From Gonocerus acuteangulatus (lineage: Eukaryota > Arthropoda > Insecta > Hemiptera > Coreidae), in NCBI GenBank assembly GCA_946811695.1, contig OX328125.1:35697751-35761750 (forward strand): DNA of 64,000 nucleotides, written 5' to 3'. Below are positions 21,433 to 33,208 of the stretch, one piece after another. How positions within the stretch are numbered: the stretch's first letter is position 1; every line of letters begins with the position of its first letter. Below the pieces are notes generated by a model. That model ran no database searches and was not told where the DNA came from. It worked only from the letters and a program-made list of their open reading frames with translations. The position numbers and the translations under genes are program-made.

Positions 21433-22093
21433 TGCTAAACATACACGGTTCTGCTAATGTTCTCAGTTCCTAAATTCATGCTTGATGTTCGAAAACAGGT
21501 GGCAGATCTTCTTGTTGGTCGTAATACTGTAGGAGCATTCATGTTCGCTTTTTTTTTTCGTAAAAGAAATACAATTCCATACGAAACTATTGTATGTATA
21601 TTCCAGGCCGAATTGAGAAACAACAACCCATATTATTTTACAACAATAAGCGATTTGAATAAAATATTGCTCAAAACTGATTTCAGTTGAGCCTCATGTT
21701 GCAAAATACGATTGTAATGCAATTCATATTACAATTGACTCAAGTCGATTGTAATAATTCAGAGACAATTCCGCTCCGGTATGATTGAGGAAACATTGCG
21801 GTCTGGACGTTAAGTTACCTCAACCCGAAGGTAGGTCGGTTTGCGGTCATCTCCTCTTGGTCACCTTTCCTCTTGAAACCTAATAGATGTTGCTCCCGTA
21901 CGCTCCTTATATCATGCTCTACAGATGCTCTCACGTTATAGTCTTCACACAGGATTATATTTCAAGTAATCAACTAATGAAAAAAATAGTACAAAAAGAA
22001 AAGGGCTCCATTGCTTCGTCTTATCTTACTTTCTTGTTTCTAAGTGTATCCATGAAAGAACGCTTCTTCAATCGTATCCATGATCTGCTAACT
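21433..22093. other. Non-coding DNA with a small palindrome
   Basis: No gene is seen. ATTACAATTGACT-CA-AGTCGATTGTAAT (about 21729-21756) is a near-perfect 28-bp inverted repeat. Confidence 0.5.
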
Positions 22094-22099
22094 CATATA

Positions 22100-22137
<38 letters not shown>

Positions 22138-22191
22138 CGGGCGCGCGCGTGTGTGTGTGTGTGTGTGCGCGCGTGCGTGTGTGTGTGTGTG
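22094..22191. repeat. Compound (TA)n/(GC)n/(GT)n microsatellite
   Basis: Nearly 100 bp of almost unbroken alternating purine and pyrimidine: TA repeats to about 22132, then mixed GC and GT repeats. An open frame runs through it by chance. Confidence 0.95.
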
Positions 22192-23605
22192 GTCCTGTCG
22201 CTATCGCCTTGTATCCTCATGCAGAAAATGCGGGTTTGAGTGGGAGTTTACCTGTAACCCCACAATCCAACTTGATTTTTTTTATTGGAAGGAAGATCGC
22301 TATATAATACTATTGAGAGATATACAATGTGAAAAAATTACTCATTTGGGGTCGCCAGATAACAATCTAAATGGGCCACTAGGAAGTTTTGATTTCTCAA
22401 TGGAAAAACTTGCGGTATAACATGTCGAACTAATGAAAAAAATATATCGTAAAATGATTCAAAATCAGTCCATTTTATCGACCAGTTTACCTGCAATCCC
22501 TCAATCTTGGCAGACTTATTTATGTGGCACACGTGACCTAACTTTTGCTTGTTTGCAACTTACAAACCTGCAATATATCATTTAGAATAATTTGAGAATG
22601 ATGTACTCTAAAACCGCAAAATTGTACCTAAAGATAATTTGGTTTTTCTTTTTTAAATAAAAACTGGGTTTGTAAATTATATCAAATGTCAAATAGCAAA
22701 ACATTTTTATTGATTATACTCGCTGCCATGCTAAGAGATAATCTAAGGTAGCTCTAATTTACTTATTGTGGGTGGTTTTTCTTCAGGTTACAGTTTTCTT
22801 ATCCTCAGAATTTTGTAAATGTTTTTATTTTGGCTTTCGTAGAAAATTTCTGAAAAGCTTACTATGTAACGGCTTTATTGTGAGAAAACCTGCTCTAAAA
22901 GTCGCAAAAAAACTACGGTTCACTCTTTTTTTAATGAATTCCGTGGCGATGATGTGAGAACAAGTACGCGGGTCTTATGACAGGAATTTGCACAGAAATG
23001 TTTAAACTCTTTGAGTTTTCTATATATATTCTCTTTTTCGGATGCAAACGCCGTACAAATACCATACATGGGAAATAAGAAAATCGTAGAAATTCATTCC
23101 ACATGGAATGAGTAAAAATAACATAAAGACTAAAGATACCAATGATAATTCTGAAATATAGTCGGCATTAAATAAATTTTTTTAAACGGCCGTAGAGATT
23201 TCGATAAGGGCCCATTATAAAAAGGTAGATAAAGAAAACCCTCTTAATTATAAACACTCACGCTCCACATGCCAAATAAGGCGCGGAATGTTTACCCGAG
23301 CTTCAAAAGAAAAATGTGTACAAGGCACTTTTTATTTTATTTGTTTTTCAGAAGTGAATATTGACTTAACTCGATACTCGAGTTACATTTTCTTCTTCTC
23401 ATTTTGTCATCTTGTTACATTTAATATTAGGGTTTTCCCATGAGTGTTGAATCTGTTTCCTAATGATTCAATTGTGTCTTTACGTCATGGTTTAAATAAT
23501 GTTTTTAACGCCGTTGATGTGTGTATTGTAAACATTTTACCTATCTGACCAAATCGTCGATTAAAGACAATATTCGTTAACGAAATTCGGATAGTTACCC
23601 GTTGA
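22192..23605. other. AT-rich non-coding DNA
   Basis: No gene or repeat is recognised in about 1.4 kb. Confidence 0.45.
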
Positions 23606-23912
23606 TATGATAAGAAATCAAGGAATAGTTGGGATAAAATAAAAACACCATCTAAGAACTACATTTCGGACGTTTTGGAGTGATTTTTGGCATCCTTCTT
23701 CAGCTGCAAGTGCTTAGGGATGGAGACCATGATAACATTTAGGCGACCATGGATCACCTAAAACTTTTCCATGGTCACCTAAACGGCATCGTGATCTTCT
23801 TCTATCCGCTAGGCATTTAATGCTGAAGAAGGTTGCCAAAGAGCATGCCAAAACTTTCGAAATATAGATTTTTCTGAAAATATGACGTTTTCTCAAAGAA
23901 TTATCCCTTTTT
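23606..23912. mobile_element. Penelope-terminus-like element, inverted pair
   Basis: Two diverged copies of one element face each other. The copy at about 23606-23700 lies on the minus strand; read there it has CTGAAGAAGGATGCC, AAAACGTCCGAAATGTAG and CCCAACTATTCCTTGATTTC. The copy at 23824-23912 lies on the plus strand with CTGAAGAAGGTTGCC, GCATGCCAAAACTTTCG and AAATATAGATTTTTCTGAAA. Between them is a spacer of about 120 bp with its own small inverted repeat (CCATGGATCACCTAAA / CCATGGTCACCTAAA). Related copies lie at 32681, 52930, 57498-57875 and 60504-60865. The assignment to Penelope-like ends is inference; no reverse transcriptase is present. Confidence 0.55.
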
Positions 23913-24876
23913 TTCCCAGTATACCAATTTCTAATTTCTGTACTGTGACCAGCTTAGTACTTCAAGAAACAGAAATACATATTATATCTATTACTTGTTC
24001 ATCTTCTTGCATTTCATAAAGATCTCTCAATTACTAACACACCTAGACTAGGAAATAGTAATCAATGGGTTTAGTCGTCTGAGATGACGGGACACAATGT
24101 TAGGCTTTGATTTATATCTCCGACCTAACCAACATGGTTTACTGCTGCTCCCTTAACAACTCAGAACTATTACTAGTTCCTTAATGATTCGTAGCATTTT
24201 GTTTTCATTAAGGATTTGCCAAGGATAGTTTTGGTCCCCCAATAGCTTCGGATGAGCCTTCATCGAATTTTCCTAAACACATTCACAGACAGAAATGTTA
24301 TTAAGAGTGTAGGAAACATGTCATGAAACAGACTGATTCAATATAAAATACAGAATAAGCTTTTTATTTTATACAGATATGGATATTTTCCTGTTCATCC
24401 AATGCTTTATCTGAAATGTCTCTTACAAATGAGAATGGAATCAAGTTTGAGTATTCGAGCGAATCGCCTTCATTGCGGATGCTCATAAATAAATAAAGTG
24501 TGAGTCAATTGATGAATTTATGTTTTCAAGACTCTAATTCCGTAGGTTGCCAATATTGTTTAAATATGTTCCACTCCTTTGTACGAAACGCCAATTCGAG
24601 CGCTAGACAGAGACCATCTCACTCAATGAATATAGGAGAATCCTGAAAAATACAATATTTTAAGTTAGGAAAATTATAAAGGAAGTGATAATGCTGATTT
24701 GCAAACAACGGAATGAGTCAGCGACGTGAAATGTGCACTAGATTCATATAGTCACCACCATATCGCTGGCTGACTCTTGTGTTCTTATTTTCGTATTTAA
24801 TTAACGCCTCTGCTTATCTCTAGGGGTACTCCAAAGATTTAGCAATGCTCCCTGTCCTATGTGCGTCATTGCCTTA

Positions 24877-24879
<3 letters not shown>
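23913..24879. other. Non-coding DNA
   Basis: No gene or repeat is recognised. Confidence 0.45.
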
Positions 24880-24948
<69 letters not shown>

Positions 24949-24982
24949 ACACACACACACTCTCACTCACTCACTCACTCTC
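24880..24982. repeat. (CT)n/(CA)n microsatellite
   Basis: (CT)n to about 24944, then ACTCACACACAC and a short (CTCA)n. Ser-Leu open frames across it are artefacts. Confidence 0.95.
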
Positions 24983-26506
24983 TCGATATTGGTTTCTCCC
25001 TCACAGCAACCCAGGGAGCAACCAAGCTGCTGCCCTGACCTTTGGCTGGAACGACACGGCCCTCTGTTCCTGAAGGTTGTTCACCCTCTGCGACATTATG
25101 TCATCCTGTCGGTTTGTCCCTGCTCTCGTTAGATCCGTCCTGGATACTCCAGTCCACTTAATAAGGCGTTCTCACAGTCCTCGTCTCCCTGGGAGAAGAC
25201 AACTGTGAGACAATTTTTCTTTTCATTAGGATCTCTATTGTATTGTTTCAAGACTATGCCTTCTTAACCTAATACATTAATGCGGTCATACAATGCTTCT
25301 CAGGAAGTCTTTTAAAACTTAAGTTTCACTGAACAAACCGCCCAAATGCTAAAAAAATGAGAACCAACGTTAAAATAACTAAAATCCGGGTTCATTGAAT
25401 TTTCCCTCGGGCATTTCGATTCGATGGCTGGTCCTTGGGAAACTGGCGGTTCCAATCCATTGGAGCGTGGACGACAAAACTATTCACTATTTGTAATGAA
25501 GTAGGCAGCAATCATTCTCTTTAAGAATAACTAAAAGATAATTTATGATATTATATTCTGCTCATTATCAGTTTGATGTTCTGTTTCGCCGAACTAGTTA
25601 CAAGGAACCAGTATGAAAGGGTCAGTACTTGTTACGGCAGAATATTTGACAAATTTGGCTGTAATAAAAATTAGTAGTTTAAATTTCTCCATTTTATCTT
25701 AAGTGCGACTATTTTAAGAACTTGATTTTATCCAAATTAACCCCCCCCCCCCCCAAATAATGAAAGGAAGGAAAACGGTGTTCCTTTCTGCGTATTCTTT
25801 GAGATTTTTGTGAACGTTTTATTTTTAATGAATTTTAATGGTATTTCTGGGAAAAGCAAACAGCCTACAATTACTTTATTAATTACATGGTTTTTTTAAA
25901 ATTTATTTCTCGCATTAGTGCCTGAGAGAGCATCTACTCCCACATTTCATGCCTACTGTTTTTGATTCCTCGTGCTGCAAAAAAAAAAAAAAATACTGCC
26001 CTTGTTCTTATGAAGACTGTTCCAGCATTAATTATTAATACTTTCTATTCTAAGATTTGTCAATTACACCAGATGTAGGGTTTTTGTGAAACATTCCAAC
26101 ATGGCTTCGTTCCTAGAGCGTTTTAATAAGGCTCTAATGGCTTAAAATTAGAAGGCTGCTTCTTTTCCCCCATACCACTCCTTGAGGTTTAAAGACATAG
26201 CTTCAGTACCAACATCCCACCTTCGAGACCTTGGGTATAGTTTTGACATATAGTACTCTATGATCAGCTGAAAGGAGGTCATAACTGTTATAGATTATTC
26301 CCGCGAAGAGGCGGGAAAAGAAAATGGCAATAGGTCAGCTGTAGCGGATGAGAAAGCCCCTTCTATTTAGTGAGAGACATGCAAATTAACTTTCTTTATT
26401 CCCTTTCCAAGCCCCAATGTGCCTGGGTTTTCAAACCTGATAGACGCAATTAGACTCACTTGTGATGAGAGGAACCTGTTCACACGGAAAGCGCACTTTT
26501 TTGTAC
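24983..26506. other. Non-coding DNA with a C-run
   Basis: No gene is seen. A run of 14 C residues lies at 25741-25754 and an A-run at 25979-25993. Confidence 0.5.
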
Positions 26507-26790
26507 AAACTTGAGACCTTGTGGCGTCCTTACAAGCAAACTCGCCACGCTTTTGCATCCTTTTCAACGAACTTACATTGTTGTGGCGTCCTTCTTAAAG
26601 AACTTGGAACGTTGTAGCATCTCTTTCGACGAACTTGCAACGTAGTGGCGCTGTTCTTGACGAACTTGCAACGTTGTGGTGTTTTTCTCAACGAACTTGC
26701 AACCTTCTGACGTCCTTGTCAACGAGCCTGCAACTATCTGGTGTCCTCAGCACACCAACAACTTTATGGCTTCCTTCTTCTCGTGCAACC
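26507..26790 (+). repeat. 31-bp minisatellite, nine units in exact phase
   Basis: Unit starts lie at 26507, 26538, 26569, 26600, 26631, 26662, 26693, 26724 and 26755, each exactly 31 bp apart. Consensus: GAACTTGCAACGTTGTGG followed by CGTCCTTCTCAAC. Units are 65-85% alike by eye, with no length change. As 31 is not a multiple of three, the array is not a repeated peptide; short open frames through it are incidental. Confidence 0.92.
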
Positions 26791-29700
26791 TTGTAGAGTT
26801 TTCCTTAAAGGACCTACTCATTTTATTTAATGCCTCCCATCTGTGTACATGGAATGCGTTCTAAAGCTGAAGGAACACAAATCTACAGAAGTAATAATAA
26901 ACGTTCCTTGATCTCTTAAAAAGCATCGAAGGTCTTATTCCTTGAAATATTCGATTTAATTTAGAAATCAACTTATTATTTTTGGAGCAAGCAGTTTCAT
27001 GAACTAGATGGAATGATCAATTGAAAAATAATTAATGGCAGACACAATACATTAATCGAATTATCTTATCACTCAACGAGCATATTTATCTTTGAGAACT
27101 TGCTACTGATTTAGTAGTTTATTTTGAGTGTTTAGAGCTGAGTGAAATATAAAAAATAATATAGTCGGGGTTAAACTATCCGTTTTCATTCAACAATAGA
27201 GAGAATCTTCCCCAAATATTGCCTAAATTATCTATCCGATCCTTTGGCAAAACCTAGTCTAGCAAAGTCGCTACCAAAACGAATTACTCCTCTCAAAGCG
27301 CCCTGACGCCTTTTGAGAAGGTTGTAGTAACGAAGTGGAAATCTGGTTAGTGTAAAGGTAAAAGCGAAATGCTCCTGAGTTTATTGGTGTGCTAGTAGGG
27401 AGCTAGGTGTTGACAGGAAGGTAGCCAAGTTTGTTTGGACACATCGTCAACCATTAACCTCGCCTCTCGGTCTCTACCTCCTCCTATGTAAATTTGTTCA
27501 GGTCCTTCTCAGTTATGGACAATTACCTTGTTTGTTCTTATCTTAGTCTCCAGTTCTCCCTCTCTCATTCTCTTTTTAATGCCTTTTAACCTTCATTTTT
27601 GTTCGTTTTTCTCCGTCAAGGCCTTACATTTAAGTACCATTCTTATTAGCTATTAAAAACAATTATTTACGCTAAAGGCTTCATGTGACTATCTGTTAAC
27701 TCTGAAATTCTATGGCCTTCTTAGATAGACGGAAAAGGTCAATTCCGCAAGCGCGAAATTCAAAGTGAAATATTCCGACAATTCCCAATTTCAAGGAGCC
27801 GCACTATACGTGTGACACTATTCGTTCCAAGGGAAAGGTTTGAGAGATCAGGCAAGGGAGATGGTGTTTAATATTTATAAATACTTAGCCAAAGCTAAGG
27901 CTAAAAACTTGTTGAACCTTCTAGTGATAAGGTTATAATATATAGAATTTTGACCGCTAATTTTACTGTACCGGGAATATAGGCCACGCCCTTATCCCTC
28001 CAGCTAAACCGTAGAAACATCGTTATAGTTTTTCTCACTTGCCTAGCCTATTAAAGCCTTCCCTCCTCCTGGACGAGACATAATCACTTTTTTTAGAATT
28101 GAACGTAGCATGTTGTTCATTGAAATAGGAATTTGCAAATGGTGGAATATTTCCCTCAGAATTTCGCGCATTTGATATTGAACTTTTCCATCTAACTGAT
28201 CGGGATGTAGGGAATGGAGTTTCCTCAGCCAACCCATATTTGGCTGACTACGTATTCACCGAAGAACGAAATGTTGGAAGGATAGGGAAAAACAAATAAT
28301 ATATCAACCGACAGCATCTTTTAGAATATCATTTCTTGTAAAATAATACTCAAACTACATAACAATCTCTTTTGTTTGTGAAATTAGGAGAATATCTGAA
28401 ATATTTCAGATAACTGTGAGTTGATGGTTTTAGTCGTGTGCAAAAATACGTGTCCTAGGTTATAACGCAGAAAACTGTGAGATTTCTCATAGAACGCAAT
28501 TAATGAAAGATGGCATCCTTAGCTGAATTTTGTCTTACCAAAAATAAAATGTCTTAAATACTGTATTGGAGACACAACACTGCTCTAAACACAAAATTTT
28601 AAACCCTTTCAACCAACACTGTACTATACATGATTTCACTTTATACGACTTCCTAACACTTTAGGGCGGTGATGACTCACACGTTTTGTACCCTTAACCC
28701 CCAACCCTAACCTGTAGCCCTTAAGAAGTATACAAGAAGTCTTGTATAGATGGCAGTTGGTAGTGAATCTGTGAGACTGTTTCGGTACGATTGGGAAGCT
28801 CTTTGTCTTTATTCCTCGGCTTGCTAGTGCACTGGTTTTTCCAGGAGAAGTACGGGAGTGATGTGTTGGGGTTCTGGGAGGGTAGGTAAGACCAAGCCAG
28901 GGTAGATGAAGGTCTAGTCTCTGCTACCTGCTGTAGAGGTAGATATCCCCAACATGCATCTGCCCTTTCCTACAATAGAAGGGCCACCCTACCCCTGGCG
29001 AGGGTCGCTCCTCCAAAAGCAGCCCTCACCCTGCACGGCTCAACCCCTAACCTTCGTTATGGTTATTTTAAAGGGCGTTCTTTAAAATAACCTCCTACTG
29101 AAGTGGCAGGAAAAAATGATCCTCCCTTCCCAGCTAAAAATAACCGATATCAGCTTGCAAGATTAAATTCATGTGGTTATTTTGAATTTTTTTGCTGGAT
29201 TTGTTCAGCAGGTGGAGGTGGTTTTTTTTTTTTTTTTTTTTTTAAATTTCTTCTATATTCCAACAGATTTTGTCTTCTCCCCCTTGCAGGATATCCAGGG
29301 AAGAGGACGAAGGTTTGAACTGTTGAAATCCGCTGTAATTCAGAAAACATGTTACATTAACTACATTACCACAGGCCAAAGAAGTCGAAAAAACGTAAAA
29401 AGCAAACCCTTAACTTCTTTAACGTTGTTGACAGTTATGTAGTATATATTGACTAATTATCTGCATCAATATGGCATAAAAAGCATTATTCCTTTTTACC
29501 TCTACCTTCTAAAAAGCAAAATAATTTTAATCCTTGAAAGTGTTATTGAGGTTTTGACTTCAACTCATGGATATTTACAAGTACAACTCCTTAAAAATGG
29601 CGGTGAGATCAACAACCTGCAGTCTTGAGGTATTTGCATCCTTCTAAAAAATTACGGCCTCCGAAATTTCCAAGAAATTTTTAGGCTTTCTATAAGTTGT

Positions 29701-30545
29701 CACCATTTAATCAAGCTATAATAGTAACTTATTAGCACATATAATGTATGATGTTAGGTTCGTAGTCTTATCGCTAACTCGAGAGGTTGTATGATCATAA
29801 ATATTGCCCAAAGGTATGTTTTTCTTTGCATCTACCCATTATCAACTAGGTGGGCGCAGGAATGGCACTGAAACCTATATTCGCCCCAAAGATGGCACTG
29901 GAGGATGCAGCTAAAACTATTTACACAAATATGTGATAATAGAAGAGGTTAATATCTCTCTTCTTCTTCATATTTTTCATGGGGTTTCAATTTACTTCGG
30001 GGGATTTATATCCAATCTACTGACTTTTTTAGAAGTATGATACATAATATTTAATATTACATATTTTTTTTTTTTACTTCCAATACCCCTACATGTAATT
30101 AAAAATAATACATGCTTTATATTATTGGAGCTTTCTTACAAATTATGCGAGGTGGAAGAATATTCTGCTTTTTTAACAGGCTCATTTAAGAAGAAAATTA
30201 GAAAAACATCTGGTTTTCTTAAAGTACTAATTACTTTTACAACAATTTTCCAATACCCTTTTTTTCCGGTGTGGTGCTTAGCTTTTTTCATTCTAATATT
30301 TTTCTTCCCCTTTTTCCCGGGCTTTCATAAAACTTGTTTTAAGGGCCCTTCAGTGAAGCGAGTTTCAAGAGAGCGATTAATTACTCTCAGCGTGGGGAAT
30401 TTTAAGAATTTCTTCCTGAAAGCTCTATTAAAGAGGCAAAATTATAAATAATGCAATTGTACGGTTTGGTTACTGTCAACATCTTTGCTCGTCTTCAAGT
30501 TTGTACTTTTAAAATAAATGTGTCAAGTATTTTCTTCCAATCCGC
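26791..30545. other. Non-coding DNA, about 3.7 kb
   Basis: No gene is recognised. A GC-richer block covers about 28860-29055. A perfect 13-bp-stem hairpin GGTTATTTTAAAG-GGCGTT-CTTTAAAATAACC lies at 29061-29092. T-runs lie at 29222-29243 and 30065-30075. Confidence 0.5.
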
Positions 30546-30925
30546 AATTGGACGCCTTTAAACGGAAAGGAACCAAGCGCCATTTTTAACGAAATTGAGT
30601 TTTTGGTGCTATCTTGTAGAGAATTAGAGAATTTATATAGTAATAAAAAAACTGGTTAAAATATAACGTTGTCATTAAAGCAAGAAAAAATGTCAAAAAA
30701 GTGAAATGGTGTATCCAGTATGCTGTAATAAACAGAAAGGAATCAAGCACCATTTTTATCAATAACTGTAAGAATAAAACCCCATTACCATAACAACAGT
30801 TTATTTTAATGAGAGAAAATGAATGAAGCATTTCAGATAATAAGACCCACAAAAAACTTTAAACGAAATTCTCTATAGAATGAACAGATGGCACTTGGTT
30901 CCTTTCCGTTTAAAGGCGTCCAATT
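30546..30925. mobile_element. TIR element (MITE-like), 380 bp, with internal TIR copy
   Basis: Terminal inverted repeats of about 38 bp: the left starts AATTGGACGCCTTTAAACGG and continues AAAGGAACCAAGCGCCAT; the right end is its complement, with one difference noted (GTGCCAT). A third, internal copy AAACAGAAAGGAATCAAGCACCATTTTT lies near 30731 in the left orientation. No transposase is encoded and no clear target duplication is visible. Confidence 0.82.
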
Positions 30926-30954
30926 TATCTTATTCATTGCTGTTGATGTTTATT

Positions 30955-31012
30955 TATTTATTTTTTCGTTTTTAACGGCGCATCAACTATTTGGCCATTA
31001 GCGCCGGTTGAC
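30955..31012 (-). mobile_element. SINE tail fragment
   Basis: The minus strand reads ACCGGCGCTAATGGCC, then TTGATGCGCCGTTAAAAAC and (AAAT)n, aligning with 14154-14190 of the 5S-headed SINE. No head is visible. Confidence 0.6.
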
Positions 31013-32680
31013 GTTTATTATTCGCTATTTGGCTATATGAAATTAATAGCCTAAAACTTTCTTTTTGCAATATCTGATTACAAATATTATCTAGCCACGG
31101 GTCTGTGTGCTGTTTCCTTTATTTTTAATTTTTGGAATGAAATTGAAAATTCTCAAGTTGCATGGAACTTACTCTAATTTTTGTTTTTATTAATGAAGGG
31201 TCTGCTCTCTCCGATTTGTGTTTTAATTTCTGCCATAACTACGATGGTTAGATTTATTTTACTTTATAAATGCTATTCGAAAGCAAATAAAAGAATGGAT
31301 GTGTGCTTGTTTCATCATAAATATATATGTCTTGAATTTGTTAATTATAAAATAAAATGTGTAATATAACTTAAAATAGTGTAAAATTCTATCTAGTTTT
31401 TACAAAATGTTAGTTGTTAACCATGTTTTGTTGTGTCATCGGGCATTAAAAGTAGGACTAAATCTTCGAAAATGGTTTGCTTGAAATAAAACAACAGTGG
31501 ACATTTTAGGATTTATTATTCCTCATCTTGAACGTCAGTTTTCTACTATATAGGAATTCCAAAAATAAATGTTTTAACTTGTCGCACTGTGATATGAAAC
31601 TTGGTTGCGTAAATGGCAACGAACTTTAGCTGGGGTATATACTGTGGTGCTTATAAGACAGTACCATAGTCTTCTTCTGATATATCGGACGATATGCCAT
31701 GAATTTTGGCTCCTTTGAATGACTTTGCTGCTCTGTGTGGTTCAAAACCTAGTCTGGTGAATATTTCTGAAAAGTACATACTTGGCGTTTAAAAAAATTA
31801 ATAATTTTATTTTTGGTTGGTCAACTACATGGGCCTTTTGTGTTGAGCAAGTTATTATATTGATTTAAGTTAAATTAACTCTACAATTGCTGATAAATTT
31901 TTAACAGACATCACTGTTTATTGTTCAAGAATGCCTTCAAAGAAGCTCTCTTGGCTCTGAATCCCAAATGTTACGGTAACTCGAACAACAAATAAATATA
32001 AACAGATCCAGTCAGAAAGAGACCTATAAACATCGGTGGCGGATGTGTTAGCATGAAAACAGTTTATAAATGACCCGTTTACAATAGGCTAAGCTGTTTG
32101 TAGTTGTAGTGTTGTTATGGCTTATAAACGTCTGAGGGGGAGGGGATTTGCGGGGGGGGGGGTAGTAAGTTGTTTGTAGGAGCGGAAGAATCGGTAACAT
32201 TCTCCCGGGCCCATTTGTTCCGAGGGGAAACAGGCCCTCCCTTTGTGGGGGGATCGGGAAACGACTTGATGTTTTTACGTTTCATTAAACATTGTCCCAG
32301 GACCCGGTCTTTTCTCTCTAGCGGATAAAAAGAAGGAAACGAACCGTTAACCGTGGCTTTTGATGGCGGTGGTCCTGCTTATCCCCGTCGGGAGGGCGGG
32401 AGACCTTCCCTATTGGTTCTAGATCCTTTGTCAGGCCCTTGGAGTCTACTTGTTCCTAAGACCTGTCTCCCCTTATACCTGAAATCCTTCCAGCTGGAGT
32501 ACCCTTACAGATACGCTCAACAACATTCTCTTCTGAGGTTCTTGTTTCTTGGGTTTCATCACGTCTGCTACTGGCATCTAGCTTAACTTAATTCCATCAC
32601 CAACAAAACTCAGGTCGAGGACTTGATGTTATTTTACAAACTTTTAAGATAATTAGCCGTTCAGGTGATAAGTGTCAATG
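31013..32680. other. Non-coding DNA with a G-rich block
   Basis: No gene is recognised. From about 32135 to 32480 the sequence is markedly richer in G+C, including a G-run at 32151-32161. Confidence 0.45.
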
Positions 32681-32790
32681 GCTGGGATCCGGCCAAGAGA
32701 AAACGTCTGATTTTTCCAAAGAATCTATATTTCGAATGTTTCGGCATTTTCGCAGCCTTCTTCAGCAATAAATGCCTAGATGATTAAGTC
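32681..32790 (-). mobile_element. Penelope-terminus-like element, single copy
   Basis: The minus strand carries GCTGAAGAAGGCTGCG, ATGCCGAAACATTCGAAATA, TAGATTC and AACGTTTTCTC or GACGTTTTCTC blocks, ending GGCCGGATCCCAGCC. This is the same layout as 52930-53050. It retains the GAAA that other copies have lost. No inverted partner is visible nearby. Confidence 0.55.
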
Positions 32791-33163
32791 TAAGCACTTA
32801 TTCATTCTCATCTAAAAGTTATCAAGGTCTTTCCCATCCGAGACGAAAGGGCAGGTTTCATATTCAGCAAATCCACCCTATTACGAGTCTGTGTTAACGA
32901 CCAGTTCTTACCAAACAATGGCTACCGGTCGAAATAGAAATAATAAAAAAATAAAAGCCTTGGCAATACCATGGTGTCACCGGTCATCAAATATTAATAG
33001 TTCTCACCTGGCCATGATTTTTTTTTTTTTAGAACGAAACTGCCTTTATAACTCCCGAAACTAATGAGAGAGATGTATTTTAAAAAAAAGTTTTAAGCCA
33101 AGTACAATTTATCCTGTAGAAAATATAAAAAAGTTGTAGGGAGTCTGTTATATTTCTCTCACT
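32791..33163. other. Non-coding DNA
   Basis: No gene or repeat is recognised, apart from a T-run near 33019-33030. Confidence 0.4.
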
Positions 33164-33208
33164 CCCTCTCTCTCTCTCTCTCTCACTCACAGAAACACAC
33201 ACACACAT
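33164..33208. repeat. (CT)n/(CA)n microsatellite
   Basis: CT repeats followed by ACACACACAC. Confidence 0.9.

Noticed and set aside
21887..22420. 177-codon open frame, the longest in the window
   Set aside because: Its centre is the compound TA/GC/GT microsatellite, and neither flank shows a domain.
24845..25132. Open frames encoding Ser-Leu runs here and at 51307-51549
   Set aside because: They are translations of (CT)n microsatellites.
26507..26790. CRISPR-like array of 31-bp units
   Set aside because: The units are contiguous and diverged with no unique spacers, in a eukaryotic context; it is a minisatellite.
28690..28715. CCCTTAACCCCCAACCCTAACC as an interstitial telomeric repeat
   Set aside because: Too short and irregular; only one or two imperfect units.
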